From Vitellaria paradoxa (Eukaryota; Streptophyta; Magnoliopsida; Ericales; Sapotaceae), in assembly GCA_019916065.1 (NCBI GenBank), contig CM034237.1, positions 20,233,752 to 20,297,751 on the forward strand: a DNA stretch of 64,000 nt. Reading direction: 5' to 3'. Shown here piece by piece: positions 34,825-46,469 of this stretch (position 1 is the first letter of the stretch; each line of letters begins with the position of its first letter). A model generated the notes under the pieces. The model did not search any database and was not told where the DNA came from. It worked only from the letters and a program-made list of their open reading frames with translations. A program made the translations under genes and the position numbers.

Positions 34825-36720
34825 CAATTTGGGCAAATATGGCCTTTGATGCCACAATGGTGACACACAGGTACAAAGGGTTAGGGATTAACAAAACATA
34901 TACCTTTCACCTTGGGAGGAGGAAATTTTTCATGTTTAAACTTTGGAGTACTCCTCTTGGGTAGGGTTGTAACATGTTTTGGATAAAATCTTTAGAACTT
35001 CTAGAGCAGGTGGAGATGCTGCTAGCAGGTCTTCTCTCTTTTGTATCCTAAGCCAGATTTGTCTCTATGTGGTCTTTGTTTGCTCCAGATCTTATCAATC
35101 ATGTTTGAGTTGGTATTCATCTTTTCAAGGATCTTGCCATTAGTCTATATCTTAGCTTCCAATTCTTTGATCTTTTTTTTTTTGGTAATTAATGCTTCAC
35201 GAAATGCATATGACAAAAATCGAACTCGTGACCAAGCGTAGAGAGAACAAGGGTTAAACCGATTGGGTAAGGTTGGTTCTTATGTTAGTTCTTTGATCCT
35301 TGCCTGAAGTTCTTCAATATTTTTCTTCTTTTGTCAAGCCCTTTATCCTTTACTTCAAACTTTTAATCCTTCTCTTCAATCTTCGTTTCATCTTTTCTGT
35401 AGTTTGACACTGAGATTTTTTATCAGATTCTAAAGAAGTCAACTTACCTAAGAGTTCTTCATTCTCAATCTTCAATGTATCTCTCTCATTTTTTAGCACG
35501 TTGTTCTTTTAATTTAGGATTTTTCTATTCTTCTTCAGCCTACAACATTCCTGTAAGAGTTGATCATAGGCTTCTTTAATATCACCGTCAAATTCATCTT
35601 CAGAATTATCATTCTTATGATTTGAGATCTCAGAGTTATTTAGGATTCTATCGTATGTTCCTACAGAAGAAGTGTGAGAAGCTAAAAAAGCATTGAAGTT
35701 ACCTTCATTATCAGAATAGACTAAGGCGGTGAAGTTGTCTGAGTCAGAGTCATCATTAAGAGTGGCATTCATCACCTTAACCTACTTCTTCTTCTTATTG
35801 TTTACACATTCTTATGCAATGTGGCTGAATCCTTGGCATTCAAAGCACCGAATTTCCTTTGAAATTTTCTTTTCATTATCTTTTTCAGCCTTCTTAAATT
35901 TCCTAACTTTTTCTTGAGACTTTGACTTTGATTTGTTGGCTTCATTAAATTTTGACTTCCTGAACTTGTTGATGTATCTTGTGAATTTCTTAGCCATCAA
36001 AGCCATCTCCTCAAAACTGGCCTCTTCAAAGTCTGATTCTTCTTCTTCTTTCACATTCTTGGGAGCAATTCCTTTAGAGGCCTTTCATAATTTAAGCATA
36101 TTTACCTCATAAGTTTGCTATAATCCCACGAGATCCTTAATTCTCATTGAATCTACTTACTTGACTTCTTCAGTAGCAGTGACTTTTGTATCAAAGGAAT
36201 GAGGAAGAGAACGTAGGATTTTATGTACTGCTTTAGATTCAGGGATTGGTTGTGCAAGATTATGGCAAGTATTCACAACATGGCTTAGGCAAACATAAAA
36301 CTCATCAAACTTACCATCATCATTCATCTTCAAACCATCAAATTCAAAAGTGAGTTTTTGAAGTTTAGAAGTTTTCACCTGTAGATTGCCTTTATATGTG
36401 TTCTGCAATATGTTCTATACTTTTCTTGCACTAGTGTAGCTTGAAATTTTACATAACTTAGTTGGATATACTGCTGTGATTATGGTGCTTAAAGCCTTAA
36501 AATTCCATTCTAAAATGTCTTATTCAGATTTCACCTATGATTGTATCAATTTTGTCACTGTATGACCATCGACTTCATGTGTAGGTTCTTCCCATCCTTA
36601 AACCATAGCTATCCAAACTTTGTAATTTGGGCTTGCATACGTACCTCCCAGCAGGAATAATTAGTGTCATAAAAACATGGTGGTTTGGTGCTCGAACTTC
36701 CGTAATGTGGAAGATCTATT
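34825..36720 (-). pseudogene. Copia gag, degenerate
   Basis: The start is near 36720, with NYSCWEVRMQAQI (a variant of the YWxxRM gag block). The UBN2-type gag core at 36157-36408 includes CHNLAQPIPESKAVHKILRS. A first CCHC knuckle begins CFECQGFSHIA at the end of the 35812-36054 frame, and a second, CHHCGIKGHICPNC, lies near 34828-34870. Acidic stretches fill 35509-35775. Stops and frameshifts break it into pieces, and a SINE (35163-35298) is inserted in it. Confidence 0.8.
35163..35298 (-). mobile_element. SINE family 2, full-length copy inserted in the Copia gag
   Basis: The body is 35173-35288 on the minus strand, flanked by the 10-base duplication TTCTTTGATC (35163-35172 and 35289-35298). 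On the minus strand the tRNA-like head carries a B-box-like GAGTTCGATTT and the tail reads GCATTAATTACC followed by a run of A. At about 116 bases it is a short plant SINE. Its tail matches the micro-insertions at 15577, 15733 and 49197. Confidence 0.75.
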
Positions 36721-36785
36721 GATTCAGATTAAGAACGCACTCAAGAATGAAGATTAACCCACTCTGATATTAACTAAAAATTTTC

Positions 36786-37510
36786 TAAATCTAACTTAAA
36801 AAGTAATCATGCATAATAGAGATAATAACACTAGAGATTTAACAAAGAAAACCCTTTTTGCTTGAAACCTAGACCAAGTGGAAACTTTTTGAATCCTCAT
36901 AAAGTGAGCAGACTCACCAAAGAGTAAAGAGAAATAAGAGGACTGTACATAAGCTCACAAAGAAAAAATCTCTCTCTCAAAGACTCTCAGTATATCGCCA
37001 TAGTTATAATTTATATTAAAACTGGGTATATATATATATATAAGTATAGAGACTAGCCCTACATTGGCTGAATAGGAAACTTTAGCATTTGACAACTAAG
37101 TAGCTTGAACCTTCGTGCTCCAAGCATCATGCCAATACACTTTGCTCGAACCCTCACACATCAAGTCCCAGCCTACAAACCTTACTAGAATTGAATCCAG
37201 GCATCCGAATAGGTTTCTCGCTGGCTTACACTCCCTGCGGGCTCCTGGTACCTTTGGGGTGCAAATGCACATTCCATGCGATTTGCCTACGACCTCTATT
37301 GGAATTTTGTGGGTGTGTACTGCTGTGCCTTGGTCTATGTAGAATTCATCTTCACTCCTACTTGGACATGGATTGTAGTTTATCTTTTTTGGTAACATGC
37401 AAATCTTTTGAATCTTTTAATTATCCTATTCTTCTTCAAATTAGAAAACATACATATCTGTAATATTTAATTTAAGATTTTGTATGGATTTACCATTATT
37501 AAACTTTACA
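36786..37510 (-). repeat. 5' LTR of the Copia element
   Basis: Pairs with 28412-29225. Ends ACTTTACA on the + strand, that is, begins TGTAAAGT in element orientation. The partner LTR has TA instead of TG at that end. Confidence 0.78.
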
Positions 37511-37679
37511 ATTTTTTGGACATTAGCAATTAGATTAAACACATTCTAGGCACTACTATGGCAAAGGAACAACCCACTAGAGAGTTTAGGTGGTTGTTGT
37601 ATAAAATCCATAGTAGCAACTAAAATTTGTTTGATTCTAACCATATACATGTTACAAAAGTTATATGACTATCCAAAAA

Positions 37680-38010
37680 GTAATAACTAAAATTATTCTT
37701 GGCGTTTGTGTAATCATTCTCCGGTATAAATCAATCTTCAATTGCAAGAACAATCATATTTTATAACTTCGCAAGCTGTTGGCACAAGAAATCATTCATC
37801 ACAGAATCGTTTCTCCCACTCAAAACCCCCTACTATAAAATAGCAACATCATTGGAAATTTATAGTAATTGCCACCTGATTGTTTTACTCGAGCATTATT
37901 TGACTAAGATCATTCGAAGCAAACTCATGTTTGTGATTTGACCTTTTGTCATATTGCTGGGCAAAGCTTTGGACATGAACTTATAATCTAAATTAGGCAA
38001 AAATTAATAG
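37680..38010. repeat. Right copy of the direct repeat at 26425-26740
   Basis: Same order of shared blocks as the left copy, about 11.25 kb away. It lies outside the Copia LTRs, so they do not explain it. Confidence 0.6.
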
Positions 38011-40257
38011 GTATCTAGATAAGAAGCAATATTTGGATGGAGAGATAGTTTTTTTAAAGGATCAATATGAATATGCTTGGTGGCAATGTCGATAATGAAG
38101 GATGGGTTGGTGACGTGACGACCTCATCAGTCCAAGAATTGATGTTGAGTAGGTTCTTACTTTCATTGAGAGGGTTTTGAGAATGGTTCTACAAATAGTG
38201 CTTGAGATGAAGTTGGATAGGAAAACTAGTATAATGCTTGCGTCTTGTCAGGTAGACATTTTATTGAGTTAGAAAAAATAGATAAACTGAAATTTTATAA
38301 ACACTAGTATCAAACAATTAACCAAACACCAAAATGTGGAAAATTAAATAGACACTAGGATTTAACGTGAAGACTTAAACCGGAAAACCACGAGTCTTAA
38401 ACGAAGGGCCAGGCAATGTTCGTTCACTATATAAGTCAGGCTACAAAGATTACAACTACAAAGTTTCCAACTGAATCCACGATCCTTTGACTTGAAGATT
38501 TTCTCAAGTTCATGATGCACCCTTACTAGCGAAAGACCAATCCTCAATCCTTGAAGATCAAGATGCAGCAGTATGCAAAGTTGTTTGATTAAAAGAAAGA
38601 AGAGAACTCTTAAATCAATATAGGCAGCTTTTTTCTCACATTCTTTGTGTGTAGAAACCCTAGGAGAAGATTTCTATTTATAGAGTACTTAAGTGTCGCA
38701 ATAAAGACTCATGACTTGCACACCTTGACCTAGTGCACTGATCTAGTCGTGACAGAATTTGCACGCCAGGCCAACGGGCGTGGGTCGTGAGTCATTATTG
38801 CAACATTAAGCAATCCAATCCCACATTAGATTGTATAGTGTCTTATTTCTAAAATTTTTTAAGAAACTTTCTAACCTCCTTAAACATTACGACACCTTCC
38901 TTATAATATTTCCAACCTTCTTAAGCATTAGGAAACTTTCCAAAAATCATTCAAACTTATAACTTTGACATCTTAACCAAATGCCAAGAAGTACAAGTTT
39001 AAAATCGTTGTTTTGTTCACTAATTTGACAATTACAAAAATAAACCTAACATAAACAGTTTGAGGCTGATAAATTTAGGAAAGAGAATAGGAAACAAGAT
39101 CGTAAAATTTTATTAAATAAAATATTAATTTTAATTTTACTATTTTTTGGATGATTAGATGATTTCTAAACACATGGGTGATTAGCTTTGACCACATGAC
39201 TGCCAAATTATATTCACATATTATTATCTTGTTAATGATTTGAATTGAGTATAATAATATGTTTGTTTTTAGGAATAAGATCGGATTAGATTGGATATCA
39301 TAACCATAGTTTGATTGAAAAAGTGAGTTTGGACTAATTTTTCATGTGAGATTAGTAGCCTTTGTACAGAGAACTAAATTGTCTTAGGTGGGACTAAATT
39401 GTCTTAAAAGGGGGTAAGTCATTTAATTGAAATCTCAAAAATGACCCTTAGGATTTTTTCAATTGTAGCTTATAATTTTGTTTTCTTAATAATTTTAATT
39501 TTAATTTTTTAAATATTTTAATTATAAATAACTTTATGATTTTAAGATAATTTTATTTATTAAATAAATAAATTATAATAATAAATTTTATAATAAATAA
39601 TTATATTAATTTTATTTGTATATATTTTTAATAATATAAATTTTAATTTCATTTGTAACTAATTTAGAGCTTTTATTCTTTAATAATTTTCTTAATTATA
39701 ATTGGTAAATGATGTTGGAGCTCCAAGAAAAGTTTCTTGCATTCCACCCTATGAGTGAATACTTTCTTTTATGATGGAGTAGAAAAACTTTTTTGGGAGT
39801 ATCAATATCATCTCCATTATAATTTTATAGCTTGTAAGTTTATTACGGTAAATTACACTTAGACCCCTTAAACATTTGGATAATTACACATGGATCCCTT
39901 CAACATTTAAAAATTACACATAGACCCCGCTGTTAGTAATGCCATTAGGATTTTTGTTAAAATGATGACATCAGTCAAAAGTTTTTTTCCAATATACCAA
40001 GTTTACCCTTCCCAACATTTAAAATTTACACAATATGTATGTAAGGCTTTTTTACAGTATAAAAATTTATTACACAATATACATAAATAAAGTTGGGGTT
40101 GAAGTATTTACGGAAATGTTTCCTGCTGATAAAGCCCAATAGAAAAATCTTGAACTAACTCAACCTGGCACCAAGCCAAATTCTCCCAAATGATTGGAGG
40201 ATTATGATTAGCTGCTCAGTTCTCTGGAGAGTAGCCATTGGCTACGAGCTCACGACT
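38011..40257. other. No gene; retroelement-like debris and a one-ended MITE fragment
   Basis: 38270-38900 has LTR-like composition but no partner was found. 39846-39970 starts GGTAAATTACACTTAGACC and continues with the repeated TTACACATRGA motif; it resembles one end of the MITE at 25953-26385 without the opposite end. The rest is AT-rich. Confidence 0.5.
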
Positions 40258-41255
40258 GAGGAATTTTTCCACTCTTAAAAATCACCGAGACGAGCAAGGG
40301 CTGGTGGTTCTTCTCAGGTAAAGAGAAGGACCTTAATCTGGTGACTAGTCTGCCCACTTCTAACAAGGGTTGGAAGGGCAAGTTTTTCTTCATCTATGGC
40401 GTTGAATGGGAGTTCCAAGAGTGGGAAGCCTCCAACCCCTCAGTAGTAAGGGCTCTAAGACATTGGGGTTGCCCAACGAAGAAAGTATGCCATGTTTTGA
40501 GTTTTTTTTTCCTTTTCTTTTTTTTTTTAAAACGCACTAACTATTGTATGTTCTACTAACCCTCTTTCTCATTCTCTTTCTATGAACAGCCCAAGCCCAA
40601 CCAAAGTTGCTCGATGGGCTGAAGGCTAGCATGAAGCTCGTGCAGGATTATAATGTCCACGAGTTTGATTGCCCAATCAACATCGAGACCTTAGCCACCT
40701 ACATGCTTAGCCTTAAGCTGACCAGAAAGGCTATGGTCATTGAATGTGAGTGGAGTCAGGCCATATTTCACATATTTCTCTTCTGTTTTCCTTAAAACTA
40801 ATCTAAACTTGTGTTTGGCTTGTGCAGATAACCCATCCCAACCGCCTCCTTCAAACACCATGAAGTTCAACGTGAACCGTCTGAAGAGGAAGAATAAACA
40901 AGTTGTCGAGGGTGAAACCTCAAAGAAGGCCAAGGCTTGGGGTGCTAGGAATGATTCTTCAGTACCCCGAGTGGCTTGGGACGAGCCTGTGATCATTCCT
41001 CCTTATTCCTTCCTCATCAGAGTGTTGCTGAAGGCTTTGCGCCCCAAACTAGCACACTAACCATGATTCTAGGCTTCTAGAGCCTTATTGATAACTCCCA
41101 ACTGGCTTGAGATACTATAATGAGAACACTCACTGATAATAAGCATATTCGGCTGTCGAGTGTTACTACTTGCGGACTTGCTCGAGATCTAAATCACAAC
41201 TATTGAAATAAAAGAAGAAATAAAATATTGAAAAGAAAAGAATTGTATTAATATG

Positions 41256-42545
41256 TGTTGACTATGAAGAAACTTTTGCTCTGTTGCTAGGCTTACTTTC
41301 GTTCGCAGTTTACTTGCTATTTCTGCTGCTCGTAACTGGGATCTTTATCAGATGGATGTTAAGAATGCCTTTCTAAATGGCGATCTTACTGAGGAAGTCT
41401 ATATGCAACCTCCTCCGAGCTCCTCTGTTTCATCTTCTCATGTTTGCAAGCTTCGTCGAGCACTATATGGGCTTAAACAGGCTCCTCGTGCTTGGTTTGC
41501 GAAGTTTAGCTCTACCATTCGTGAGCTTGGATTTATTCCCAGTTCATATGACTCTGCTTTATTTATCCGCACTACTACAGCTGGATCTGTTCTTCCTCTC
41601 ATTTATGTGGACGATATGATTATTATTGGGGATGACAGTGTTGGCATTTCTCATCTCAAACAATTTCTTAGTCGATAGTTTGAGATGAAGGATTTGGGAT
41701 TTCTTAATTACTTTCTGGGCTTGGAGATCTCTCGAGATTCTTCTGGTTACTTTTTCTCTTAAGCTAAGTATGTTTCTGATCTCTTGACACGGGCTGGTAT
41801 TTCTGACTGCAAGACTGCTACTACTCCGATTGATTCACAGCTCTGTCTTACGCCTCTTGATGGTGCACCATTATCTGATGCGACTTTGTATCGTCAACTT
41901 GTTGGTAGTCTTGTTTATCTTACTGTCACTCGCCCTGACATTGCTTATGCTGTTCACATTGTTAGTCAATTCATGGTTGCTCCACGTTCTCATCATTTTA
42001 CTGCTTTGCTGTGCATTCTCCGATATATCAAAGGCATTATGTTTCATGGTCTTCATTACTCAGCCCAGTCCTCACTTGAGTTACATGCTTTTTTTGATGC
42101 CGACTGGGCTGGTGATCCTACTGATCGTCGTTCTATGACAGGGTTTTATTTTTTTCTAGGGACTTCTCTTATAGCCTGGCGTAGCAAGAAACAAACTATC
42201 ACTACCCGTTCTAGTACTGAAGCTGAGAACCGTGCTCTCACCGATGCCATTCAAGAGCTCATTTGGCTTAGATGGCTTCTTACTGATATGGGTGTCACTC
42301 ATTCTACAGGTACTATATTATATTATGACAATCAAAGTGCTATTCAGATTGCTCACAATGATGTTTTTCATGATCGCACTAAACACATTGAAATAGATTG
42401 TCACTTTATTCGTCAACATGTCAGAAGTGGCATTGTTCGTCTCATTTCTGTATCCTCAGCCAATTAAACTGCCGATCTTTTCATGAAGGCTCATCCTTCT
42501 GGTTGTTTCTTCGAGTTAATCTCCAAACTCAAGCTGCTTCATGCG
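41256..42545 (+). pseudogene. Copia reverse transcriptase and RNase H, nearly intact remnant
   Basis: RT motifs are QMDVKNAFLNGDL, LYGLKQAPRAWF and the catalytic YVDDM. RNase H motifs are FFDADWAGDPTDRRSMTGF, SSTEAENRAL, QELIWLRWLL, YYDNQSAIQIA and KHIEIDCHFIR. A one-base deletion near 41282 shifts the frame before the RT core. In-frame stops TAG at about 41677, TAA at about 41761 and TAA at about 42465 break the ORF; the first two replace expected Gln codons. Better preserved than the other Copia relics here. Confidence 0.9.
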
Positions 42546-42569
42546 TTGCCACCTTGAATTTGAGGGGGG

Positions 42570-42830
42570 TGTTAGATTTAGTAATGTATAATCGTATATA
42601 ATTAGTATCTCTTATTTTATGTATTTCCTTATTTTATGTCTTTCCTTATATCATAATTAGGATTATTATTCCATTCCTTATTTTATATATCCAATCATAA
42701 TTAGGATTAGCATCTCCTATCAGGATTAGGATTATTGTCCTCTTATATAAAGGACCTTGTAGTCTTGTATTCTCACATACAGAAATAAATATTAATACAT
42801 AATTCTTTCCTTCTTCTTTTATTCTTAACA
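42570..42830 (+). repeat. 3' LTR of the truncated Copia element
   Basis: 261 bases, TG...CA ends, TATA box, and repeated CATAATTAGGATTA and CCTTATTTTAT motifs. Confidence 0.8.
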
Positions 42831-43345
42831 ACAACCTCGTGAGGGTAAGTTACTATTCACTTATAATATTCTATTAGCTTCTGTTATATTTTTGGTACTT
42901 ACACTATTCCATTTACAGGCATTCACCCATGCAGCTATGCTGGCAACTCGACTTTCTATGTCGGAGGAGCAAATGTTGTTAGATGAGCTACAAATCAAGA
43001 AGCTAGAAGCGGAAGTTGAGCTACATAAAGGCCAAAAACATTGCTGCTACCGAGGAGAGAGAGGATGCTGTAATTGAGAAGGAGGTTGCTGAAGAAGAAA
43101 AGAATCGGATCACCTCTCAAATGGATGAATTAAAGAAAAACTTTGAAGCCAAGAGGGTCAAATTAACTAGGCGGTACCGCTTGGCCGAGGAAGATGCTGC
43201 CACTACCGTTGAAAGATTCAAAACTAGCGAAGCCTTCCAAGAAAAGCAAGAGCCAATCTTCCTTCAGGCATTTGAAGTGGATCGAGAGAGGGTGGTCGAA
43301 TTGTATCCTGATCGTGACTTTTTGATTCTTCAACCAATTGATTAG

Positions 43346-44034
43346 GATACAACTATGGTGGTGAGGGCAGTAAACAAGGGGATGAAGCTGAAGTGCCTAA
43401 TCCAAAGACGCTGCTACATAATTTTCTCTTCTCTCTGTTTTTTTTTTAAGTACTTTCACTCAGTTAATGTAACAAACTATTATACTTTTTATCTTGAATT
43501 ACTATTCTCTATTTTTTTCTTTTTTTGGGTTTTGACAATGTAAGCAAACCATATATCCATTTTGAATAAATAACCTTCTTTTGCTTACTCTTATTCTTTG
43601 AATCTTAACTGAGTGAATTTTGAATTCTGAGTGAATGGTTTTTATTTTCCTTTTGTTTTCTGATTTGAAAACATTCTTTTTTCTTTTCTTTAGGTATGTC
43701 CAAGAAAAAAATACTTGATAAAAAGTTATATAACTCCTTATCATGTTAATCTATTCAGCTGAGTTCTCGGACAAGATACTCTTTGAATTTGGCTACGTCC
43801 CTAAATGACATAATTTTTCCACTCAGCCACATGAGCCAAGTGGGGCATTTATGCATTTTTCTCTTTTACCAAGTGTTGACTTTTTGTTGTCTTTTCCTTT
43901 GCTTATCCTCATGAGTTGTCTATGATTCGCTTGGCCACATTGGCCGAGTAAGGTCTTCTCTCTGCTTAGTCATGTAAATCGAGTAGATTTACTTATGCTT
44001 TCTTTAGGCATTGCCCTTGTGAGCCATCTCTACA
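43346..44034. other. No gene; probable 3' part of the gypsy-type relic
   Basis: T-rich sequence after the coiled-coil frame, then text with repeated GCCACRTGAGCC-like words that lead into the tandem array that follows. Confidence 0.45.
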
Positions 44035-44195
44035 CTGCTCAGTCGTGTGAGCCGAACAAGATCTTTGCGCTACTCGGCCACGGGAACTGAGCAAGATCTT
44101 CACACTGCTTGACCACGTGAGCCAAGCTGGATATCTTTGCCATTTTTTAGCATTAGTCTCGTGAGCGAATTTTGTACTGCTCAACCACGTGAGTA
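44035..44195. repeat. Degenerate 35-base tandem repeat
   Basis: CTGCTC...GTGAGCCGAACAAGATCTT (44035-44069), CTACTCGGCCACGGGAACTG (44070-44104), CTGCTTGACCACGTGAGCC (from 44105) and CTGCTCAACCACGTGAG (about 44176). The repeats keep a CTGCTCGGCCACGTGAGC core. Confidence 0.65.
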
Positions 44196-45119
44196 GTGAC
44201 AATCTTATTTCTTGTCATTAAAAGTACGTAACAATAACGAATTATTTCATTGTCACAATAACTACAGCCACTGACAACAACATATTTTAATTAATTATAA
44301 TAAATATGAGATGTTGTGAAAACTCTATTGTCATCACTTCACCTTCATTTTATTTATTTATTATTATTATTCTTTTGGCGACAAGTCTATTTGTATACAT
44401 AATTTATAATTTCACATTTTAAATTTCATAATTTAAAATTTTCAAGAATGTCATCTTTAAAGTTATTTCTAGTTAGTAAATAACTCTCAATAAAAAAAAT
44501 TCAAATAAATAAAATGCAAAATTTAAATAAAGATTTAAAAATCTCCAATACATAAATTTTCCATAATAACAGTAAATAAAAAGTTTTTACAATACTCCAA
44601 TGATGTTTGTATGTAGTGTATTATAATTACCTATTAAGACATAATAAAAAATATTTGTAACTAAATATACTTTAGTTATCAGAAGCAGCTCCAAACCATC
44701 AATACTTTCAAGTTTCCTGCCAAAAAAATAATAATAAAAAAAATGAAGATTTAAAAGACAAAATAAATATCTAGAATATTTAAATGCGCTTAATTTGAAC
44801 ATAAGAAAAATTATAATTTTTCAAATTTAAAAAAGAAAAAGTAGACTTAGCTCTTAATGGCTGCCTATAGGAAAATCAGGATGAAGAGTCGAAGCAAATT
44901 CAACGATAAAATATTAATTGGAATTCACAGGCCAAGTATATGCAATTACTTTGTCAACAACTATTCTTGATAGTACTAATCCATGCAGTCAAGCTCAACA
45001 CACTGGCTAATTCAGAGAGCATTCTAAAAGCTAATAAATTACAATTATTAGAATTAAACCTCATCTTAATAACTACAAAACATACGAACAAGAAATTAAA
45101 TCATCGTCTTTATCCTAGA

Positions 45120-45229
45120 ATTGTTTCACAATAAGATTGAAAAAGTTATAGTTTAAAAAGAAATGCATGCATGAATTGTTTCATAAAAAGATTGAAAAGA
45201 TTATAGCTTGAAAGGATATGCGTGCACAC
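45120..45229. repeat. 55-base tandem duplication next to the KNOX relic
   Basis: Copies at 45120-45174 and 45175-45229 both begin ATTGTTTCA and share AAGATTGAAAA, TTATAG and ATGC(A/G)TGC. Confidence 0.7.
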
Positions 45230-45239
45230 AGAAGGATAC

Positions 45240-45460
45240 AACCATTCGTAATGTAACTCCCACCAATCGAGTAGCCTTTGCCATCATTAGGTAGTGTCCC
45301 TTTCTTCTTTTTCTTGGATAGCTTTTGCTTGAGACTACTCAAATAACCACTATACTTTCTTGCTTTTTAAGCTTCCTGTCCTCATAACGTGGATCCAACT
45401 CGGGCAGCTCTGTTTCTTCTCCACCACTGTTGTCTTGATCCTCTTCATATGAACCAGCTC
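45240..45460 (-). pseudogene. KNOX class I homeobox gene fragment: ELK domain only
   Basis: The minus strand encodes an acidic EEDQDNSGGEETELPELDPR, then EDRKLK, then in another frame KYSGYLSSLKQKLSKKKKKG and TLP. This is the linker and ELK domain of class I KNOX transcription factors, which normally lies just upstream of a three-residue-loop homeodomain. A small out-of-frame deletion separates EDRKLK from KYSG, and after TLP the sequence no longer resembles KNOX (the expected Ala-Arg...Leu-Leu-x-Trp-Trp is absent). No KNOX1, KNOX2 or homeodomain part was seen in the window. It is a broken fragment, probably a transduplicated piece given its CACTA-like setting. Confidence 0.78.
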
Positions 45461-46197
45461 CTCACACTTCTCATCTGAGATTTTTTTATTGGAAACGTGC
45501 ATAAAAAAAAAAAAAAGGGTAAGCTCTAAAGGAAATCATGGTAGGACAAAAAATATTATTCCCTGGCAAAAAAAACATATAAACATTCAAATTCCCAAGT
45601 GTAGTGGCGGTTGCCTTGCCACAAAACTCCACCTTGACAATAATGTTTGTACGTTCAACAGATAGGCTATATGCATTTGTAAAAAGGAAAATAAAATAAA
45701 AGGAAACAAGCAACTCAATGAAAGGAAATCCTAACGTGCTCTTTTAATTTGTTTTTCCTCTAAAGGCAATCCAAAAGGATAAAAAATGTTATGCTCTCAT
45801 AATGCTGTTCATAAATATCGAACACTGAACAGTACACCTTTGTCACTCTAATCTAAGATAACTCTTAGCATGTGTGTCCTTGGGAAGAAAAAATATAGTT
45901 TGTCAAAGCCATTTTGAAATGTTACTTCTTAACCTCAGTCTCCACGAAAAGCAACCTGCTTATTTAGTTGTTGTATTGACAAATATTTACTCAAAAAATT
46001 GAATGTTACCCACAATACTTCTGATCCGATCATTAATGCTTATTATATATTTCCAATTTTCAGAAGACAAGAAATATAGTTCATACGTATAATGTAACTA
46101 GGTACCATGACCCCAGAGTGTTAATGAAATCCCAAAATTCCACACAAAATGAAAAAAATAAAAAAATGGAATGAGGAAGAGAATAGGGATACCTGTC

Positions 46198-46198
<1 letters not shown>

Positions 46199-46228
<30 letters not shown>
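46199..46228. repeat. (AG)n microsatellite
   Basis: About 15 AG units, followed by G-rich purine sequence to 46340. Confidence 0.9.
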
Positions 46229-46233
<5 letters not shown>

Positions 46234-46469
46234 ATGAGATTCCTCGTTGCTGGTGAGTGAACATCGTCGACCTATCGATGAGTGAGAGGGTGAGGAAGAC
46301 TAACGGAGAGATTGAGAGTGAGAGTGTGAGGGGGGGGGGGAGAAAGTTTAGTAGAGAGCAAGAGAGATCGTAAGGGCATGGTAGTTTGCCGAAGGGAAGG
46401 CAAATCGCCAGAGAAGATGCGGTGGCTACACAGACAAAGGCTTGGTTTGGCGAACCAGCTAAAAGCTAT

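Larger units (their letters stand above)
28412..37510 (-). mobile_element. Copia LTR retrotransposon, full span, inactive, possibly Sirevirus-like
   Basis: Two direct repeats bound it: 28412-29225 (3' LTR in element orientation) and 36786-37510 (5' LTR). A primer-binding-site-like CTCTGATATTAA (inverted) sits at 36762-36773 beside the 5' LTR, and a pyrimidine run (29227-29236, purine on the coding strand) beside the 3' LTR fits the polypurine tract. Between them lie degenerate gag, protease, integrase, RT and RNase H in Copia order, then an extra ORF before the 3' LTR. Size near 9.1 kb and the extra 3' ORF suggest the Sirevirus (SIRE/Maximus) lineage; that placement is inference. The LTRs differ by many substitutions and one gap of about 100 bases, so the insertion is old. 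Confidence 0.85.
41256..42830 (+). mobile_element. 5'-truncated Copia retrotransposon with 3' LTR
   Basis: It runs from inside the reverse transcriptase to an LTR (42570-42830) that starts TGTTAGATTT and ends TTCTTAACA, preceded by the purine tract GAGGGGGG. A TATATAA box lies at 42744-42750. No 5' LTR, gag or integrase is present. It sits between two halves of the gypsy-type relic. Confidence 0.85.
40258..43345 (+). pseudogene. Gypsy-type transposon gag-like gene relic (Transposase_28-like), split by a Copia insertion
   Basis: The N-terminal block at 40258-40484 reads KGWWFFSGKEKDLNLVTS and GWKGKFFFIYG, then WEFQEWEASNPS, as in plant proteins with the putative gypsy-type transposon domain. 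Exon-like blocks follow with plausible GT-AG junctions: 40591-40750 and 40828-41060 (stop). After the Copia fragment, 42920-43345 encodes a Lys/Glu-rich coiled coil ending FEVDRERVVELYPDRDF, the usual C-terminal block of that family. A frameshift near 43018 and the insertion inactivate it. It is not a host gene in the usual sense. Confidence 0.65.

Noticed and set aside
39846..39970. Complete MITE starting GGTAAATTACACTTAG
   Set aside because: Only one end is present; no inverted partner was found downstream.
44035..44195. Possible CRISPR-like array from regular repeats
   Set aside because: The repeats are degenerate, contiguous without spacers, and the sequence is plant nuclear DNA.
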